7,174 bases of DNA from Acidobacteriota bacterium (GTDB lineage: Bacteria; Acidobacteriota; Blastocatellia; Pyrinomonadales; Pyrinomonadaceae): assembly GCA_013140875.1 (NCBI GenBank), contig JABFSB010000251.1, forward strand, positions 1-7,174, given 5' to 3'. Below the pieces are notes generated by a model. The model did no database searches. It worked only from the letters and a program-made list of their open reading frames with translations, and was not told the DNA's origin. Both the position numbers and the translations under genes were made by a program. Below are positions 1 through 6,743 of this stretch, one piece after another (position 1 is the first letter of the stretch; every line of letters begins with the position of its first letter).

Positions 1-129
1 TTCGTGAAAATGGTCCATCCATCCCTGGGAATAGGACCTGGCCGACCCACGCAGATTTTTTGCCGAGATTTCCGAAGCTAGAACCCTCTTGTTTGTCATC
101 TTCGTTCGATTATCCGAAGAGGAAAGAAT

Positions 130-2394
130 ATGGAACAATCTGTATCCGGCGTTGTTTTCGGGCTGTTTTGCCGGAAGTATATTGCCGTTTTTTTGTCGTT
201 ATTGCTGACGAGCGTCGGCGCGGCCGCTCAGGAAGAGTTCGAATCGCCCGAGCCGGTGCTTATCAGTGAAGCAGGATCGGCCAGGGCTTTGGCGGTGAAT
301 GCCGAAAACTGGCCGGGCGGCCTGCCGACTTCAAGCACGGCCTCGGTCCAGGCCGGTTCGCGAATCGTGGTGTTCGTTACCAACATCGGCCCGATGGACG
401 GCGAAGGTGCGAACGCATTCCGTGTTTTCGCCTCGGCACCTGACGGCAAACAGTACCGCTTGATCGTCGAAGATCTTCAGCGCCTGCCAAAGCGGGTCGG
501 GATTTACGCTCTTACGCTTCGCGTAGCCGATGCGAACGGCTATAACGGCCAGCCGGCCCCGGCAAAAGGCGGACTTGCGATACGCGTTTCATGGCGCGGC
601 AATACGAGCAACCGGCTGAGGCTTACATCCGGCCGCTTGCCCGTGCCCGATCCCGATGGCCTCGTGCCGTCACCGGCGCCGGTCCGTCAGCCTGTGATCG
701 CCCAGCGCTTCACAACCGGCGGCGACCGCATCCGCTTTATGGAACAGGCCACGTTCGGATCGAATAGCGCGCTCGATTTCCGCCTGCGTCAGCTTGGGTT
801 AAAGCGTTGGATCGAGGACCAGTTCTTCAAAGCTTATCCGACCATTCCCTATTCGAACTTCGCCCAAAAGCCGTTCGACGATACGGTCGGCTGCGGCGGG
901 CCGTACGGTACCAACCCTGACGTAGATCTGTGTCACCGCAATCATTATTGGATCTATGACAACCAGAAATGGATGATCCGCGAAGCCCTTTATGGCGACG
1001 ACCAGCTTCGCCGCCGCGTCTCATGGGCATTGCATCAGATCTGGGTCGTGTCGGCGCGAACCGTCTACCAGAACCGTTGGATGCAGGAGTATACAGAGAT
1101 TCTCGACCGCAACGCCTTCGGCAATTACCGCGACCTGATGCGTGAAATGACCTTGAGTCCGGCAATGGGCGAATATCTCGACATGGTCCGCAGCACGCGG
1201 CAGAATCCGAACGAGAATTATCCGCGCGAGCTGCTTCAACTGTTCACCGTTGGTCTGTATATGTTGAACCAGGACGGGACATATCAGCTCGATGGACAAA
1301 ACAACCGTATCCCAACCTACGATCAGGCGAAGATCGACCAGTTCACAAAGGTCTTTACCGGGTGGAGCCAGTGCAGCAGTGCCGCGAATCCGGCCTGTGC
1401 CAACATTGCGGTCGGTGCACCGAATTTCATCGACCCGATGATATTGCTGACTCCGGGCAACCATGACCAGACCGCAAAGACACTGTTTAATTATGCGGGT
1501 GCTCCGAATCAGACGATCGCGGCCTGCGCAAATTGCACAAACGACACGAACCGAATCGCGTATGCAAATGACTCCTTAAACAGGACGCTCGATAACATCT
1601 TCTATCATCCGAACCTCGGGCCCTTCGTCGCACAGCGGTTTATCCAGCACTTCGTGACCAGCGACCCGAGCCCGGCTTATGTTTCGCGGGTGGCCGCCGC
1701 ATTCAATGACAATGGTGCCGGCGTCCGCGGCGATATGAAAGCGTTGATCAAGGCAGTGCTTCTCGATCCCGAGGCAAGGGGCAGCCGGAAAACCGATCCC
1801 ACCTATGGAAAGATGCGCGAACCGCTGCAATACGTGACAAACCTGCTGAGGACATACAACGTAAGAGCCGGAACTCATTCCAGCTCCGGCCCGACCACGC
1901 CGCCCGCCTCATGCCAGGGACAAAGCGACGGAATTTTTCATTGGATAATGGGTGACATGGGACAGGACGTCTGGGCGCCGCCTACGGTGTTCAATTATTA
2001 TCCGCCTGATTACGTCGTACCCGGCACGGACATACTCGGGCCGGAGTTCGCAATGCAAAACACCGGGTCGTCGTTCTCAAAGAACAACAGCATCCTCTAT
2101 TTTACGATGGGCCAGGGAATGTGGCTCGAATCGGCTACAGCGTCCAATCCTTACCCGTACGTACCGTGCGGCACGTCGCTCGACATATCCGAGATCACTG
2201 CTCTTGCTTCGGCCGATACGACCGGAAATGCTTTGATCGAAGGGTTAAACACCAAGATGATGCACGGCACGATGTCCGATGCGATGAAGACAAAGATCCG
2301 TACGGCGATCAATTTCAGTGTTCCGGCGGCAGACAAGGCCCGGCAGGCGCTATTCCTGGTAGCAAGTTCGTCACAGTACCAGATACAGAGGTAA
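130..2394 (+). CDS. Exported DUF1800 domain protein with N-terminal accessory domain
   Basis: A 754-aa protein of the DUF1800 family, which has no established biochemical activity. Residues 1-33 look like a Sec signal peptide: a basic RK at 15-16, a hydrophobic core (YIAVFLSLLLTSVG) and an AAA|Q cleavage site near 33/34. Residues about 35-185 form a separate beta-rich, Ig/IPT-like region ending in a VSWRGNTSNRLRL strand pattern. DUF1800 begins near residue 198 with GDRIRFMEQATFG (198-210) and carries the family hallmark NENYPRELLQLFT (361-373), followed by the FTGW segment. A small insert contains CANC (466-469); it has no following His, so it is not a haem site. An AGAGGAAAG ribosome site lies just before the ATG at 130. 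The DUF1501 gene follows after 2 bases, so the two are one operon. No convincing promoter was found in bases 1-129. The family call is firm; the function is unknown. Confidence 0.93.
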   Translation: MEQSVSGVVFGLFCRKYIAVFLSLLLTSVGAAAQEEFESPEPVLISEAGSARALAVNAENWPGGLPTSSTASVQAGSRIVVFVTNIGPMDGEGANAFRVFASAPDGKQYRLIVEDLQRLPKRVGIYALTLRVADANGYNGQPAPAKGGLAIRVSWRGNTSNRLRLTSGRLPVPDPDGLVPSPAPVRQPVIAQRFTTGGDRIRFMEQATFGSNSALDFRLRQLGLKRWIEDQFFKAYPTIPYSNFAQKPFDDTVGCGGPYGTNPDVDLCHRNHYWIYDNQKWMIREALYGDDQLRRRVSWALHQIWVVSARTVYQNRWMQEYTEILDRNAFGNYRDLMREMTLSPAMGEYLDMVRSTRQNPNENYPRELLQLFTVGLYMLNQDGTYQLDGQNNRIPTYDQAKIDQFTKVFTGWSQCSSAANPACANIAVGAPNFIDPMILLTPGNHDQTAKTLFNYAGAPNQTIAACANCTNDTNRIAYANDSLNRTLDNIFYHPNLGPFVAQRFIQHFVTSDPSPAYVSRVAAAFNDNGAGVRGDMKALIKAVLLDPEARGSRKTDPTYGKMREPLQYVTNLLRTYNVRAGTHSSSGPTTPPASCQGQSDGIFHWIMGDMGQDVWAPPTVFNYYPPDYVVPGTDILGPEFAMQNTGSSFSKNNSILYFTMGQGMWLESATASNPYPYVPCGTSLDISEITALASADTTGNALIEGLNTKMMHGTMSDAMKTKIRTAINFSVPAADKARQALFLVASSSQYQIQR

Positions 2395-2396
2395 CC

Positions 2397-3884
2397 ATGA
2401 AAGACAATAGAAGAGACTTTATCAGAAAATCAGGTTGTGCCTTGAGTATGATGGCCCTGGCAACGCAGGCCCGGCACTTCGGGTTGATGAGTGCAATGGC
2501 CCAGGCGCCTGAGAATTCCTCGGCGGCTCCTCCATCCGACTACCGCGCCTTGGTCTGCATTCTTCTGAGCGGCGGCAATGATGGTAACAACCTCATCGTT
2601 CCTAATCATTCGGACGCAACGATAAGCAACTATGCGGCCTACTCTTCGGCACGCGCGGCACAGGGCCTGGCGATCGCGCAAAATCAGTTGTTGCCGATCA
2701 CGGTCCCTCGCCTGAGCAATCTTGCTTACGGGCTTAATCCGAGCCTCGGCAACGTGTCGGGCGGTAATGCCGGTATTCATCCGCTGTGGGCCCAGGGCCG
2801 GCTGGCGGCGGTCGTCAACACCGGCAACCTGACGCGGCCACTCTCTAAGACAACGTACCAGCAAAACCCATCGTGGCGGCCTTATCAGCTTTTCTCGCAC
2901 TCCGATCAGGTCCAGCAGCAGCAATCGTCCCGTGCCGATTCACCCAACCCGATCGGTTGGGGCGGACGCATCGCCGACCGTACCAACGCCGCGAACAACC
3001 CGACCGGCCGTGTACCGATGATCACGTCCATCGGAGGAACACAGCTCTTTACCCTGGGTCAAAGTACGACGCCGCTGGCCATTAACGATGCTTCGACACC
3101 TCTGAATGAAGTGCTCGTAACTTATTCGACCTGCTGCACCGATCCCTTTTCGGCCGCTCGAACGACAGCTTTGGCCGAACTGCGAACAGTGGATCTCGAT
3201 TCGGAACTTGTTCGGGCCACGAGCCACATAATGGATCAGGCCCAAAGCGCCAGCACGGCCCTCAGTTCGTTCCAGGAGGTTACCGCCGTCTTTCCGAACA
3301 CCGATCTCGGACAGCAGCTTAAACAAGTTGCCCGGATGATAAAGAAGCGCACCGATCTAAACGTAAACCGACAGGTGTTTTTCGTCGAACTCGGCGGCTT
3401 CGACACGCACCAAAATCAGACGAATGCTCAGGCCGGTCAACCTGCCCTTCTTTCTCAATTGAGTCAGGCGATGCGCGCTTTTTATGATGAAATGGGTGCT
3501 CAGGGTATTCAGGACAAAGTTACGCAGTTCACTTTATCCGATTTCGGACGGACGATGAACCCGGCCGGTTCCGGATCGGGCGTCGGGTCCGATCACGCTT
3601 GGGGCAATCACATGCTCGTACTCGGCGGCTCGGTTATCGGTGGAAATATTTACGGCAGCTTGCGGACGGATGGATCAGGCAACTACCTGCCGACCTTGAC
3701 GCTCGGCGGGCCCGATGACGTCGACACGAGCGGAGGCCGCGGCCGATGGCTGCCGACGACCAGCGTCGATCAGTACGCCGCGACGCTCGGCCGCTGGTTC
3801 GGATTGGCCGATGCGGACATGCCCGCCATCTTTCCGAATCTGGCTAATTTCAGCAGCTCGAATCTTGGGTTTATGACGCCGTAA
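2397..3884 (+). CDS. Tat-exported DUF1501 domain protein
   Basis: A 495-aa DUF1501 protein, a family related in fold to the alkaline phosphatase/sulfatase superfamily but without a proven reaction. The ATG at 2397 is chosen because the residues after it form a twin-arginine signal (NRRDFIRKSG, RR at 5-6) and a hydrophobic stretch ending near AMAQA (34-38). The open frame extends upstream to 2121, but that part lies inside the DUF1800 gene. An AGAGGT ribosome site (2387-2392) overlaps the upstream stop codon, so translation is probably coupled. Family motifs in order are LLSGGNDGNN (56-65), GGFDTHQNQ (333-341), SDFGRT (381-386), SDHAWGNH (398-405), and a conserved C-terminal block with GGRGRWLPTTSVDQYAATL and NLANFSSSNLGFM. 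The Asp/His-rich motifs could bind metal, by inference from the superfamily. It is complete and intact. DUF1800 and DUF1501 proteins commonly occur as neighbours, suggesting a shared exported function. Confidence 0.93.
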   Translation: MKDNRRDFIRKSGCALSMMALATQARHFGLMSAMAQAPENSSAAPPSDYRALVCILLSGGNDGNNLIVPNHSDATISNYAAYSSARAAQGLAIAQNQLLPITVPRLSNLAYGLNPSLGNVSGGNAGIHPLWAQGRLAAVVNTGNLTRPLSKTTYQQNPSWRPYQLFSHSDQVQQQQSSRADSPNPIGWGGRIADRTNAANNPTGRVPMITSIGGTQLFTLGQSTTPLAINDASTPLNEVLVTYSTCCTDPFSAARTTALAELRTVDLDSELVRATSHIMDQAQSASTALSSFQEVTAVFPNTDLGQQLKQVARMIKKRTDLNVNRQVFFVELGGFDTHQNQTNAQAGQPALLSQLSQAMRAFYDEMGAQGIQDKVTQFTLSDFGRTMNPAGSGSGVGSDHAWGNHMLVLGGSVIGGNIYGSLRTDGSGNYLPTLTLGGPDDVDTSGGRGRWLPTTSVDQYAATLGRWFGLADADMPAIFPNLANFSSSNLGFMTP

Positions 3885-3898
3885 CGTTTTAAGAATTA

Positions 3899-4888
3899 TT
3901 AGCTGAAGTCGCGGACATAACCGCAAAGGTCGTCCACTCCTGTGTTGCCGCCGCAGAACACAAGCACCACTTTGCTGTCCGGTCCGAAATTGTGTTTTAA
4001 CCGGCGAGCGGCGGCGAGCGTACACGCCGCGGCCGGTTCGGTAATAACTTTCAGCCTTTCGAGAATAAACTTCATTGCCGTGACCGCCTCGGTATCCGGC
4101 ACGAGGGTGACGCTCTCAAGTAGATCGCGGGCAATCGCCAGCGTCGACTCGGTAACGAACGGAGCGCCCAGGGTTTTGGCAATCGAGGTTATCGCGGCGA
4201 GCGTGACCGGCTCGCCTGCTTCCAGGGCCACGCTCATTGCATTCGCACCTTCCGTCTCGACGCCCCAAACACGTATGTTCGGATCGGCCGCCTTCAACGC
4301 TATTGCCGATCCGCCGGCCAGACCGCCGCCGCCGATACTTATAATGACATCGGTCGCATCGGGCACGTCTTCGATGATCTCAAGTCCCACCGTTCCCTGT
4401 CCGGCAATGATCAGCGGATCGTCGAACGGATGCAGCATAACGCGACCGTTGGATTCGTACTCGGCCATTTTCTGAAACGCATCCGCGATAGTCGGCTGAA
4501 GATCGAGCGTCGCCCCGTAACCGCGGGTCGCATCGAGATATACCTGCGGCGTATTCTCCGGCATAACTATCACCGCGTCGACGCCAAGCATTCCCGAAGC
4601 ATAGGCCACGGCCTGTGCATGATTGCCGCCGCTTACGGCCACTACTCCACGTGTCCGCTCGTCGTCCGACATGTTGAGGAGTTTGTTGAAAGCCCCGCGC
4701 ACTTTGAAGGCACCCGTCTTCTGAAAAAGCTCATACTTCACAAAAACGTTCGTGCCAAGATCGAGACTCAGCGATTCGCTTTTTTCAAGATGCGTCCGTC
4801 GGACATGTGGGGCGACCAGTTTATGGGCGGCGCGGATGGCTGATATATCGACGACGTGATGCGGTTCGCCCGCGGCTCTGAAGCTCAT
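3899..4888 (-). CDS. PLP-dependent threonine/serine dehydratase (serine racemase-like)
   Basis: A 329-aa fold-type II PLP enzyme of the threonine ammonia-lyase / serine racemase group, expected to deaminate L-threonine or L-serine to a 2-oxo acid and ammonia in the cytosol. KYELFQKTGAFKVRGAFNK (51-69) contains the Schiff-base lysine K62; SGGNHAQAVA (86-95) binds the substrate carboxylate side; GGGGLAGG (186-193) binds the PLP phosphate; EPAAA (284-288) and CGGNTG (312-317) complete the site. The last motif has Cys where TdcB and eukaryotic serine racemase have Ser contacting the pyridine nitrogen. There is no C-terminal ACT domain, and the length matches catabolic TdcB-like enzymes rather than biosynthetic IlvA. 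The segment around K62 is closer to serine racemase than to IlvA, so racemase or hydroxyaspartate lyase activity cannot be excluded. A TGA lies in frame five codons upstream, so ATG 4888 is the first possible start; it has no Shine-Dalgarno. It converges on the DUF1501 gene. Confidence 0.9.
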   Translation of the reverse strand: MSFRAAGEPHHVVDISAIRAAHKLVAPHVRRTHLEKSESLSLDLGTNVFVKYELFQKTGAFKVRGAFNKLLNMSDDERTRGVVAVSGGNHAQAVAYASGMLGVDAVIVMPENTPQVYLDATRGYGATLDLQPTIADAFQKMAEYESNGRVMLHPFDDPLIIAGQGTVGLEIIEDVPDATDVIISIGGGGLAGGSAIALKAADPNIRVWGVETEGANAMSVALEAGEPVTLAAITSIAKTLGAPFVTESTLAIARDLLESVTLVPDTEAVTAMKFILERLKVITEPAAACTLAAARRLKHNFGPDSKVVLVFCGGNTGVDDLCGYVRDFS

Positions 4889-4968
4889 TAAGTTAATATA
4901 TCATCTACATCGGATCGGTGGGGTGCGGTCCTAATTTGCGTTGCCCGGAGATTTTTACTTTCTTTCAT
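4888..4968 (-). CDS. Possible 26-aa upstream ORF overlapping the dehydratase start
   Basis: A short minus-strand ORF (begins MKESKNLRATQIRTAP, ends DDILT) starts at 4968. It has a strong ribosome site GGAGAGGA (4973-4980) placed 4 bases before the ATG (8 bases from the GGAG). Its TAA overlaps the dehydratase ATG as TAATG. This arrangement could deliver ribosomes to the dehydratase start, which has no site of its own. The peptide has no hydrophobic segment, no homology I recognise and no run of one amino acid of the kind used by classic attenuators, though four of 26 residues are Thr. The same frame stays open upstream to 5145 but would then overlap the divergent gene. It competes with the leaderless-promoter reading at 4895-4903. 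Tentative. Confidence 0.3.
   Translation of the reverse strand: MKESKNLRATQIRTAPHRSDVDDILT
4895..4903 (-). promoter_or_regulatory. Candidate extended -10 for the dehydratase (leaderless transcript)
   Basis: On the minus strand the sequence reads TGATATATT, a TGn extension followed by TATATT (5 of 6 matches to TATAAT). If the last base of the hexamer is -7, transcription would start at 4888, exactly the A of the dehydratase ATG, giving a leaderless mRNA. No good -35 is visible 16-18 bases upstream, but extended -10 promoters can work without one. This would explain the missing Shine-Dalgarno. Confidence 0.35.
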
Positions 4969-5008
4969 TATTTCCTCTCCATCAGCATTAAAAAGAGGAC
5001 CACGGAAC

Positions 5009-5047
5009 GAGAGGAATAAGAAGGATAAAAGGAAAAGAAAAAAAGAA
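5009..5047 (+). other. Purine-rich tract in the divergent intergenic region
   Basis: Within this stretch only two bases (5017 and 5026) are pyrimidines on the plus strand. It lies in the roughly 210-base region between the divergently transcribed dehydratase and the nuclease-fold-like gene. It may affect DNA shape, or act as an unstructured 5' leader; no specific role can be assigned. Confidence 0.4.
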
Positions 5048-5101
5048 TTACCGACTTTTCGAGGGTCGACATATTTGCCGAACGACTCCTCGGTCGGTAC
5101 G

Positions 5102-5524
5102 ATGGAACCGATGGCAGAGCAAGAGTTAATGAGCCCTATCGACATTCATGCGTTCGGCATTGAGATCGTATTCAAGCAACTCGAAAAAGACGGCTGGAGC
5201 ATCCAGTCAGCCGATGTCGAAGCCGATCTTTCGACCGAACCGCAGATCGTCGGGCAAAAAGATGGGGAGCTGGGTTTCTTCGTGGTGCGTACCGGCGTCT
5301 ATCCCGGCCGGGGAAGATTCGACGAAGGCCAGGAAGCCTTTAATACGCTGGTCAACCACGCCGCCGCACATGGGGCCTCGTGTTATTTTGCGAGCGTGGG
5401 GATAGCAAACTCGAACGGCACGACCGAAGAAGAAATGTCGGTGCCGGTGAAAGGCGTCGCCTTTAACATTCAATTCGACGGGCTGATCCGAATGTCGCTG
5501 CCTGAACAAACCGGAACGCTATGA
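5102..5524 (+). CDS. Hypothetical protein, possible degenerate PD-(D/E)XK-like fold
   Basis: A 140-aa soluble protein with no signal peptide or membrane segment; I cannot name its family. Its layout resembles a restriction-endonuclease-like core: a helix (FGIEIVFKQLEKDGW, 18-32), a strand (SIQSADVEA), then TEPQIVGQKDGELGFFVVRT (45-64), a long helix (75-91, EGQEAFNTLVNHAAAHG) and a strand (ASCYFASVGIANS). Where an active enzyme would have PD...(D/E)xK, this protein has PQ (47-48) and VxR (61-63), so catalysis looks lost; this is inference from pattern. The start is uncertain. ATG 5102 lacks a ribosome site. ATG 5111 has GGA 4 bases upstream, ATG 5129 is also possible, and TTG 5075 has GAGGG at 5061-5065. 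The conserved-looking part begins after residue 11. The stop overlaps the TMEM175 gene start (ATGA), implying coupled translation and perhaps a shared role. Confidence 0.8.
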   Translation: MEPMAEQELMSPIDIHAFGIEIVFKQLEKDGWSIQSADVEADLSTEPQIVGQKDGELGFFVVRTGVYPGRGRFDEGQEAFNTLVNHAAAHGASCYFASVGIANSNGTTEEEMSVPVKGVAFNIQFDGLIRMSLPEQTGTL

Positions 5525-6138
5525 ACAAAACGCGCCTCGAAGCTTTCAGCGATGCGGTCATCGCGATCATAATGACGATCATGGTGCTCGAACTCAAAGT
5601 ACCGCACGGCACCGATCCTGAAGTTCTCAAACCGCTGCTGCCGGTTTTCCTTTCCTACGTTCTGAGTTTTATTTATCTTGGCATTTATTGGAACAATCAC
5701 CATCACATGCTCCAGGCGACGCGGCACGTTAACGGAAATGTTCTTTGGGCAAACCTGCATCTTCTCTTCTGGTTGTCGCTGGTTCCGTTCGTAACAGGCT
5801 GGATGGGCGAAAATCATTTCGCACCGCTGCCAACCGCCGTTTATGGCATTGTGCTGCTTTGTTCCGCCGTCGCATATACCATCTTGCAGAACGTGATCGT
5901 ACGCCATGAAAGGGACGATAGTTCCCTCCTTGCGGACGCGGTCGGCAAAGATTTTAAAGGCAAGCTTTCGCTGCTGCTGTACATTGCGGCGATCCCGCTG
6001 GCATTTGTAAACCAGTGGATCGCCGGCGCGATCTACGTGACTGTTGCGATCATCTGGCTTGTGCCGGACCGCCGCATCGAACGCAAAATAGACCCGCACT
6101 CCGGCAAACACGGCCCGCATGCGCAAGAGAACGGCTGA
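5521..6138 (+). CDS. TMEM175-family (DUF1211) potassium-channel-like membrane protein
   Basis: A 205-aa inner-membrane protein of the DUF1211/TMEM175 family. The signature RxxxFSD is present near the N terminus (R5, F9-S10-D11), followed by the first helix (about 10-27) in the usual FSDAVIAIIMTIMVLEL form. Five further helices are predicted near 40-58, 74-95, 103-125, 149-163 and 166-182, giving the six-helix unit of bacterial members. WNNHHHM (57-63) after helix 2 is also typical. Characterised bacterial homologues are tetrameric potassium-permeable channels lacking the usual TVGYG filter, with the pore lined by helix 1. The C-terminal tail is charged and His-rich. The ATG overlaps the stop of the preceding gene, and transcription should end at the hairpin 6261-6292. 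The family call is firm; channel activity of this protein is inferred. Confidence 0.92.
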   Translation: MNKTRLEAFSDAVIAIIMTIMVLELKVPHGTDPEVLKPLLPVFLSYVLSFIYLGIYWNNHHHMLQATRHVNGNVLWANLHLLFWLSLVPFVTGWMGENHFAPLPTAVYGIVLLCSAVAYTILQNVIVRHERDDSSLLADAVGKDFKGKLSLLLYIAAIPLAFVNQWIAGAIYVTVAIIWLVPDRRIERKIDPHSGKHGPHAQENG

Positions 6139-6260
6139 TCGCTTCTCTTCAAAAAACCAGCCGCCCCCTTTGCATCCATACCTACCGGCATGGAATATCA
6201 ATCTCGTTTTCCTAAGTAAAACGACCAATCGGCCCGGATTTCCTGTAACCGGTCCAATAA

Positions 6261-6292
6261 AAAAGGCCCTCCGCGAAAGCGAAGGGCCTTTT
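6261..6292. terminator. Bidirectional rho-independent terminator
   Basis: A 10-bp outer stem AAAAGGCCCT / AGGGCCTTTT (6261-6270 with 6283-6292) encloses a C-A mismatch and an inner CGC-GAAA-GCG hairpin with a GNRA tetraloop. The A-run on one side and T-run on the other let it act in both directions. It sits between the convergent TMEM175 and GlsB-like genes. The rest of the gap, 6139-6260 and 6293-6313, shows nothing else I can support. Confidence 0.88.
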
Positions 6293-6313
6293 ATTTAATG
6301 ATGAGTATCCGCT

Positions 6314-6571
6314 CTAAGTTCGCCGTCCCATTACCAGCCGAACCAGGAGCAAAAGGATAACGGCACCGATTATCGACATTACCCAGCCCGCGGCATAATT
6401 GTCCGTGGCCCAGAGGCTTCGCGCAATAAATCCACCGATAAACGCGCCGGCAATTCCAAGCACGGCGGTCAATATCCATCCGATAGGACCATCCGGAAAG
6501 GCTTCTTTTCCGGGCAAAAGAAATCTAGCCAAAATGCCTACGATTAATCCACCAATAAGCTGACCGATCAT
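6314..6571 (-). CDS. GlsB/YeaQ/YmgE (transglycosylase-associated) family small membrane protein
   Basis: An 85-aa glycine-rich membrane protein starting MIGQLIGGLIVGILARFLLP, the standard N terminus of this family. Three hydrophobic segments lie near 1-19, 32-50 and 62-80, with the family's GKEAFPDGPIGWI-like loop (21-33) and GxxGAFIGG in helix 2. In other bacteria, members are linked to envelope stress and general stress responses, but a molecular function is not established. The old transglycosylase label is historical and not supported by any catalytic motif here. The frame is open upstream to 6793, but the start at 6571 is fixed by a perfect AAGGAGGA ribosome site (6577-6584) 5 bases before it and by family length. 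A candidate promoter is at 6614-6642. It is divergent from the 54-aa gene at 6744. Confidence 0.92.
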   Translation of the reverse strand: MIGQLIGGLIVGILARFLLPGKEAFPDGPIGWILTAVLGIAGAFIGGFIARSLWATDNYAAGWVMSIIGAVILLLLVRLVMGRRT

Positions 6572-6613
6572 ATAAGTCCTCCTTTCCAAAACCGCATCTG
6601 TATGGATAGTTAA

Positions 6614-6642
6614 GTTGTACACCCAATGACCGGCTATTACAA
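6614..6642 (-). promoter_or_regulatory. Candidate sigma-70-type promoter of the GlsB-like gene
   Basis: On the minus strand TTGTAA (6637-6642, 4 of 6 to TTGACA) and TACAAC (6614-6619, 4 of 6 to TATAAT) are separated by exactly 17 bases. The start would fall near 6607, giving a leader of about 36 bases that contains the strong ribosome site. The match is moderate, and an alternative sigma factor promoter is possible given the stress association of the family. Confidence 0.35.
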
Positions 6643-6692
6643 GCGTCTTTTTCGTTCGGACGCGGTGACTTATTAGATCGGCGGCACGGTGG

Positions 6693-6721
6693 TTGCTTGT
6701 CGTTTTTGTGTAGTGAATATT
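6693..6721 (+). promoter_or_regulatory. Weak candidate promoter of the 54-aa gene
   Basis: TTGCTT (6693-6698) and AATATT (6716-6721) are spaced by 17 bases, with 3 of 6 and 4 of 6 matches to the sigma-70 consensus. The predicted start is near 6728, a short distance before the ribosome site at 6732-6735. This is weak evidence. Confidence 0.22.
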
Positions 6722-6743
6722 TTGATCGTTTGGAGAAGAACCG

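Noticed and set aside
89..113. Promoter for the DUF1800 operon (TTGTTT and GATTAT)
   Set aside because: The spacing is only 13 bases and no better pair was found in 1-129; the true promoter may lie outside the window.
1525..1536. CANC motif as a haem or redox site in the DUF1800 protein
   Set aside because: There is no following His for c-type haem, and the motif sits in an insert; a disulfide is the most that can be suggested.
1021..1878. Long minus-strand frames inside the DUF1800 gene
   Set aside because: They are shadows of a well-conserved plus-strand gene in GC-rich DNA, with no ribosome site or recognisable domain.
2121..2396. Upstream extension of the DUF1501 frame
   Set aside because: It lies inside the DUF1800 gene and has no DUF1501 similarity; the Tat signal begins at the ATG at 2397.
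4888..5145. An 85-aa minus-strand reading frame with a Phe/Leu-rich segment
   Set aside because: The hydrophobic run comes from the purine tract on the other strand, and the frame overlaps the start of the divergent gene. Only its last 26 codons, which have their own ribosome site, are kept as tentative.
5470..6228. A 252-aa minus-strand frame opposite the TMEM175 gene
   Set aside because: It is opposite a clear family member, runs across its stop, and shows a basic, low-coherence composition.
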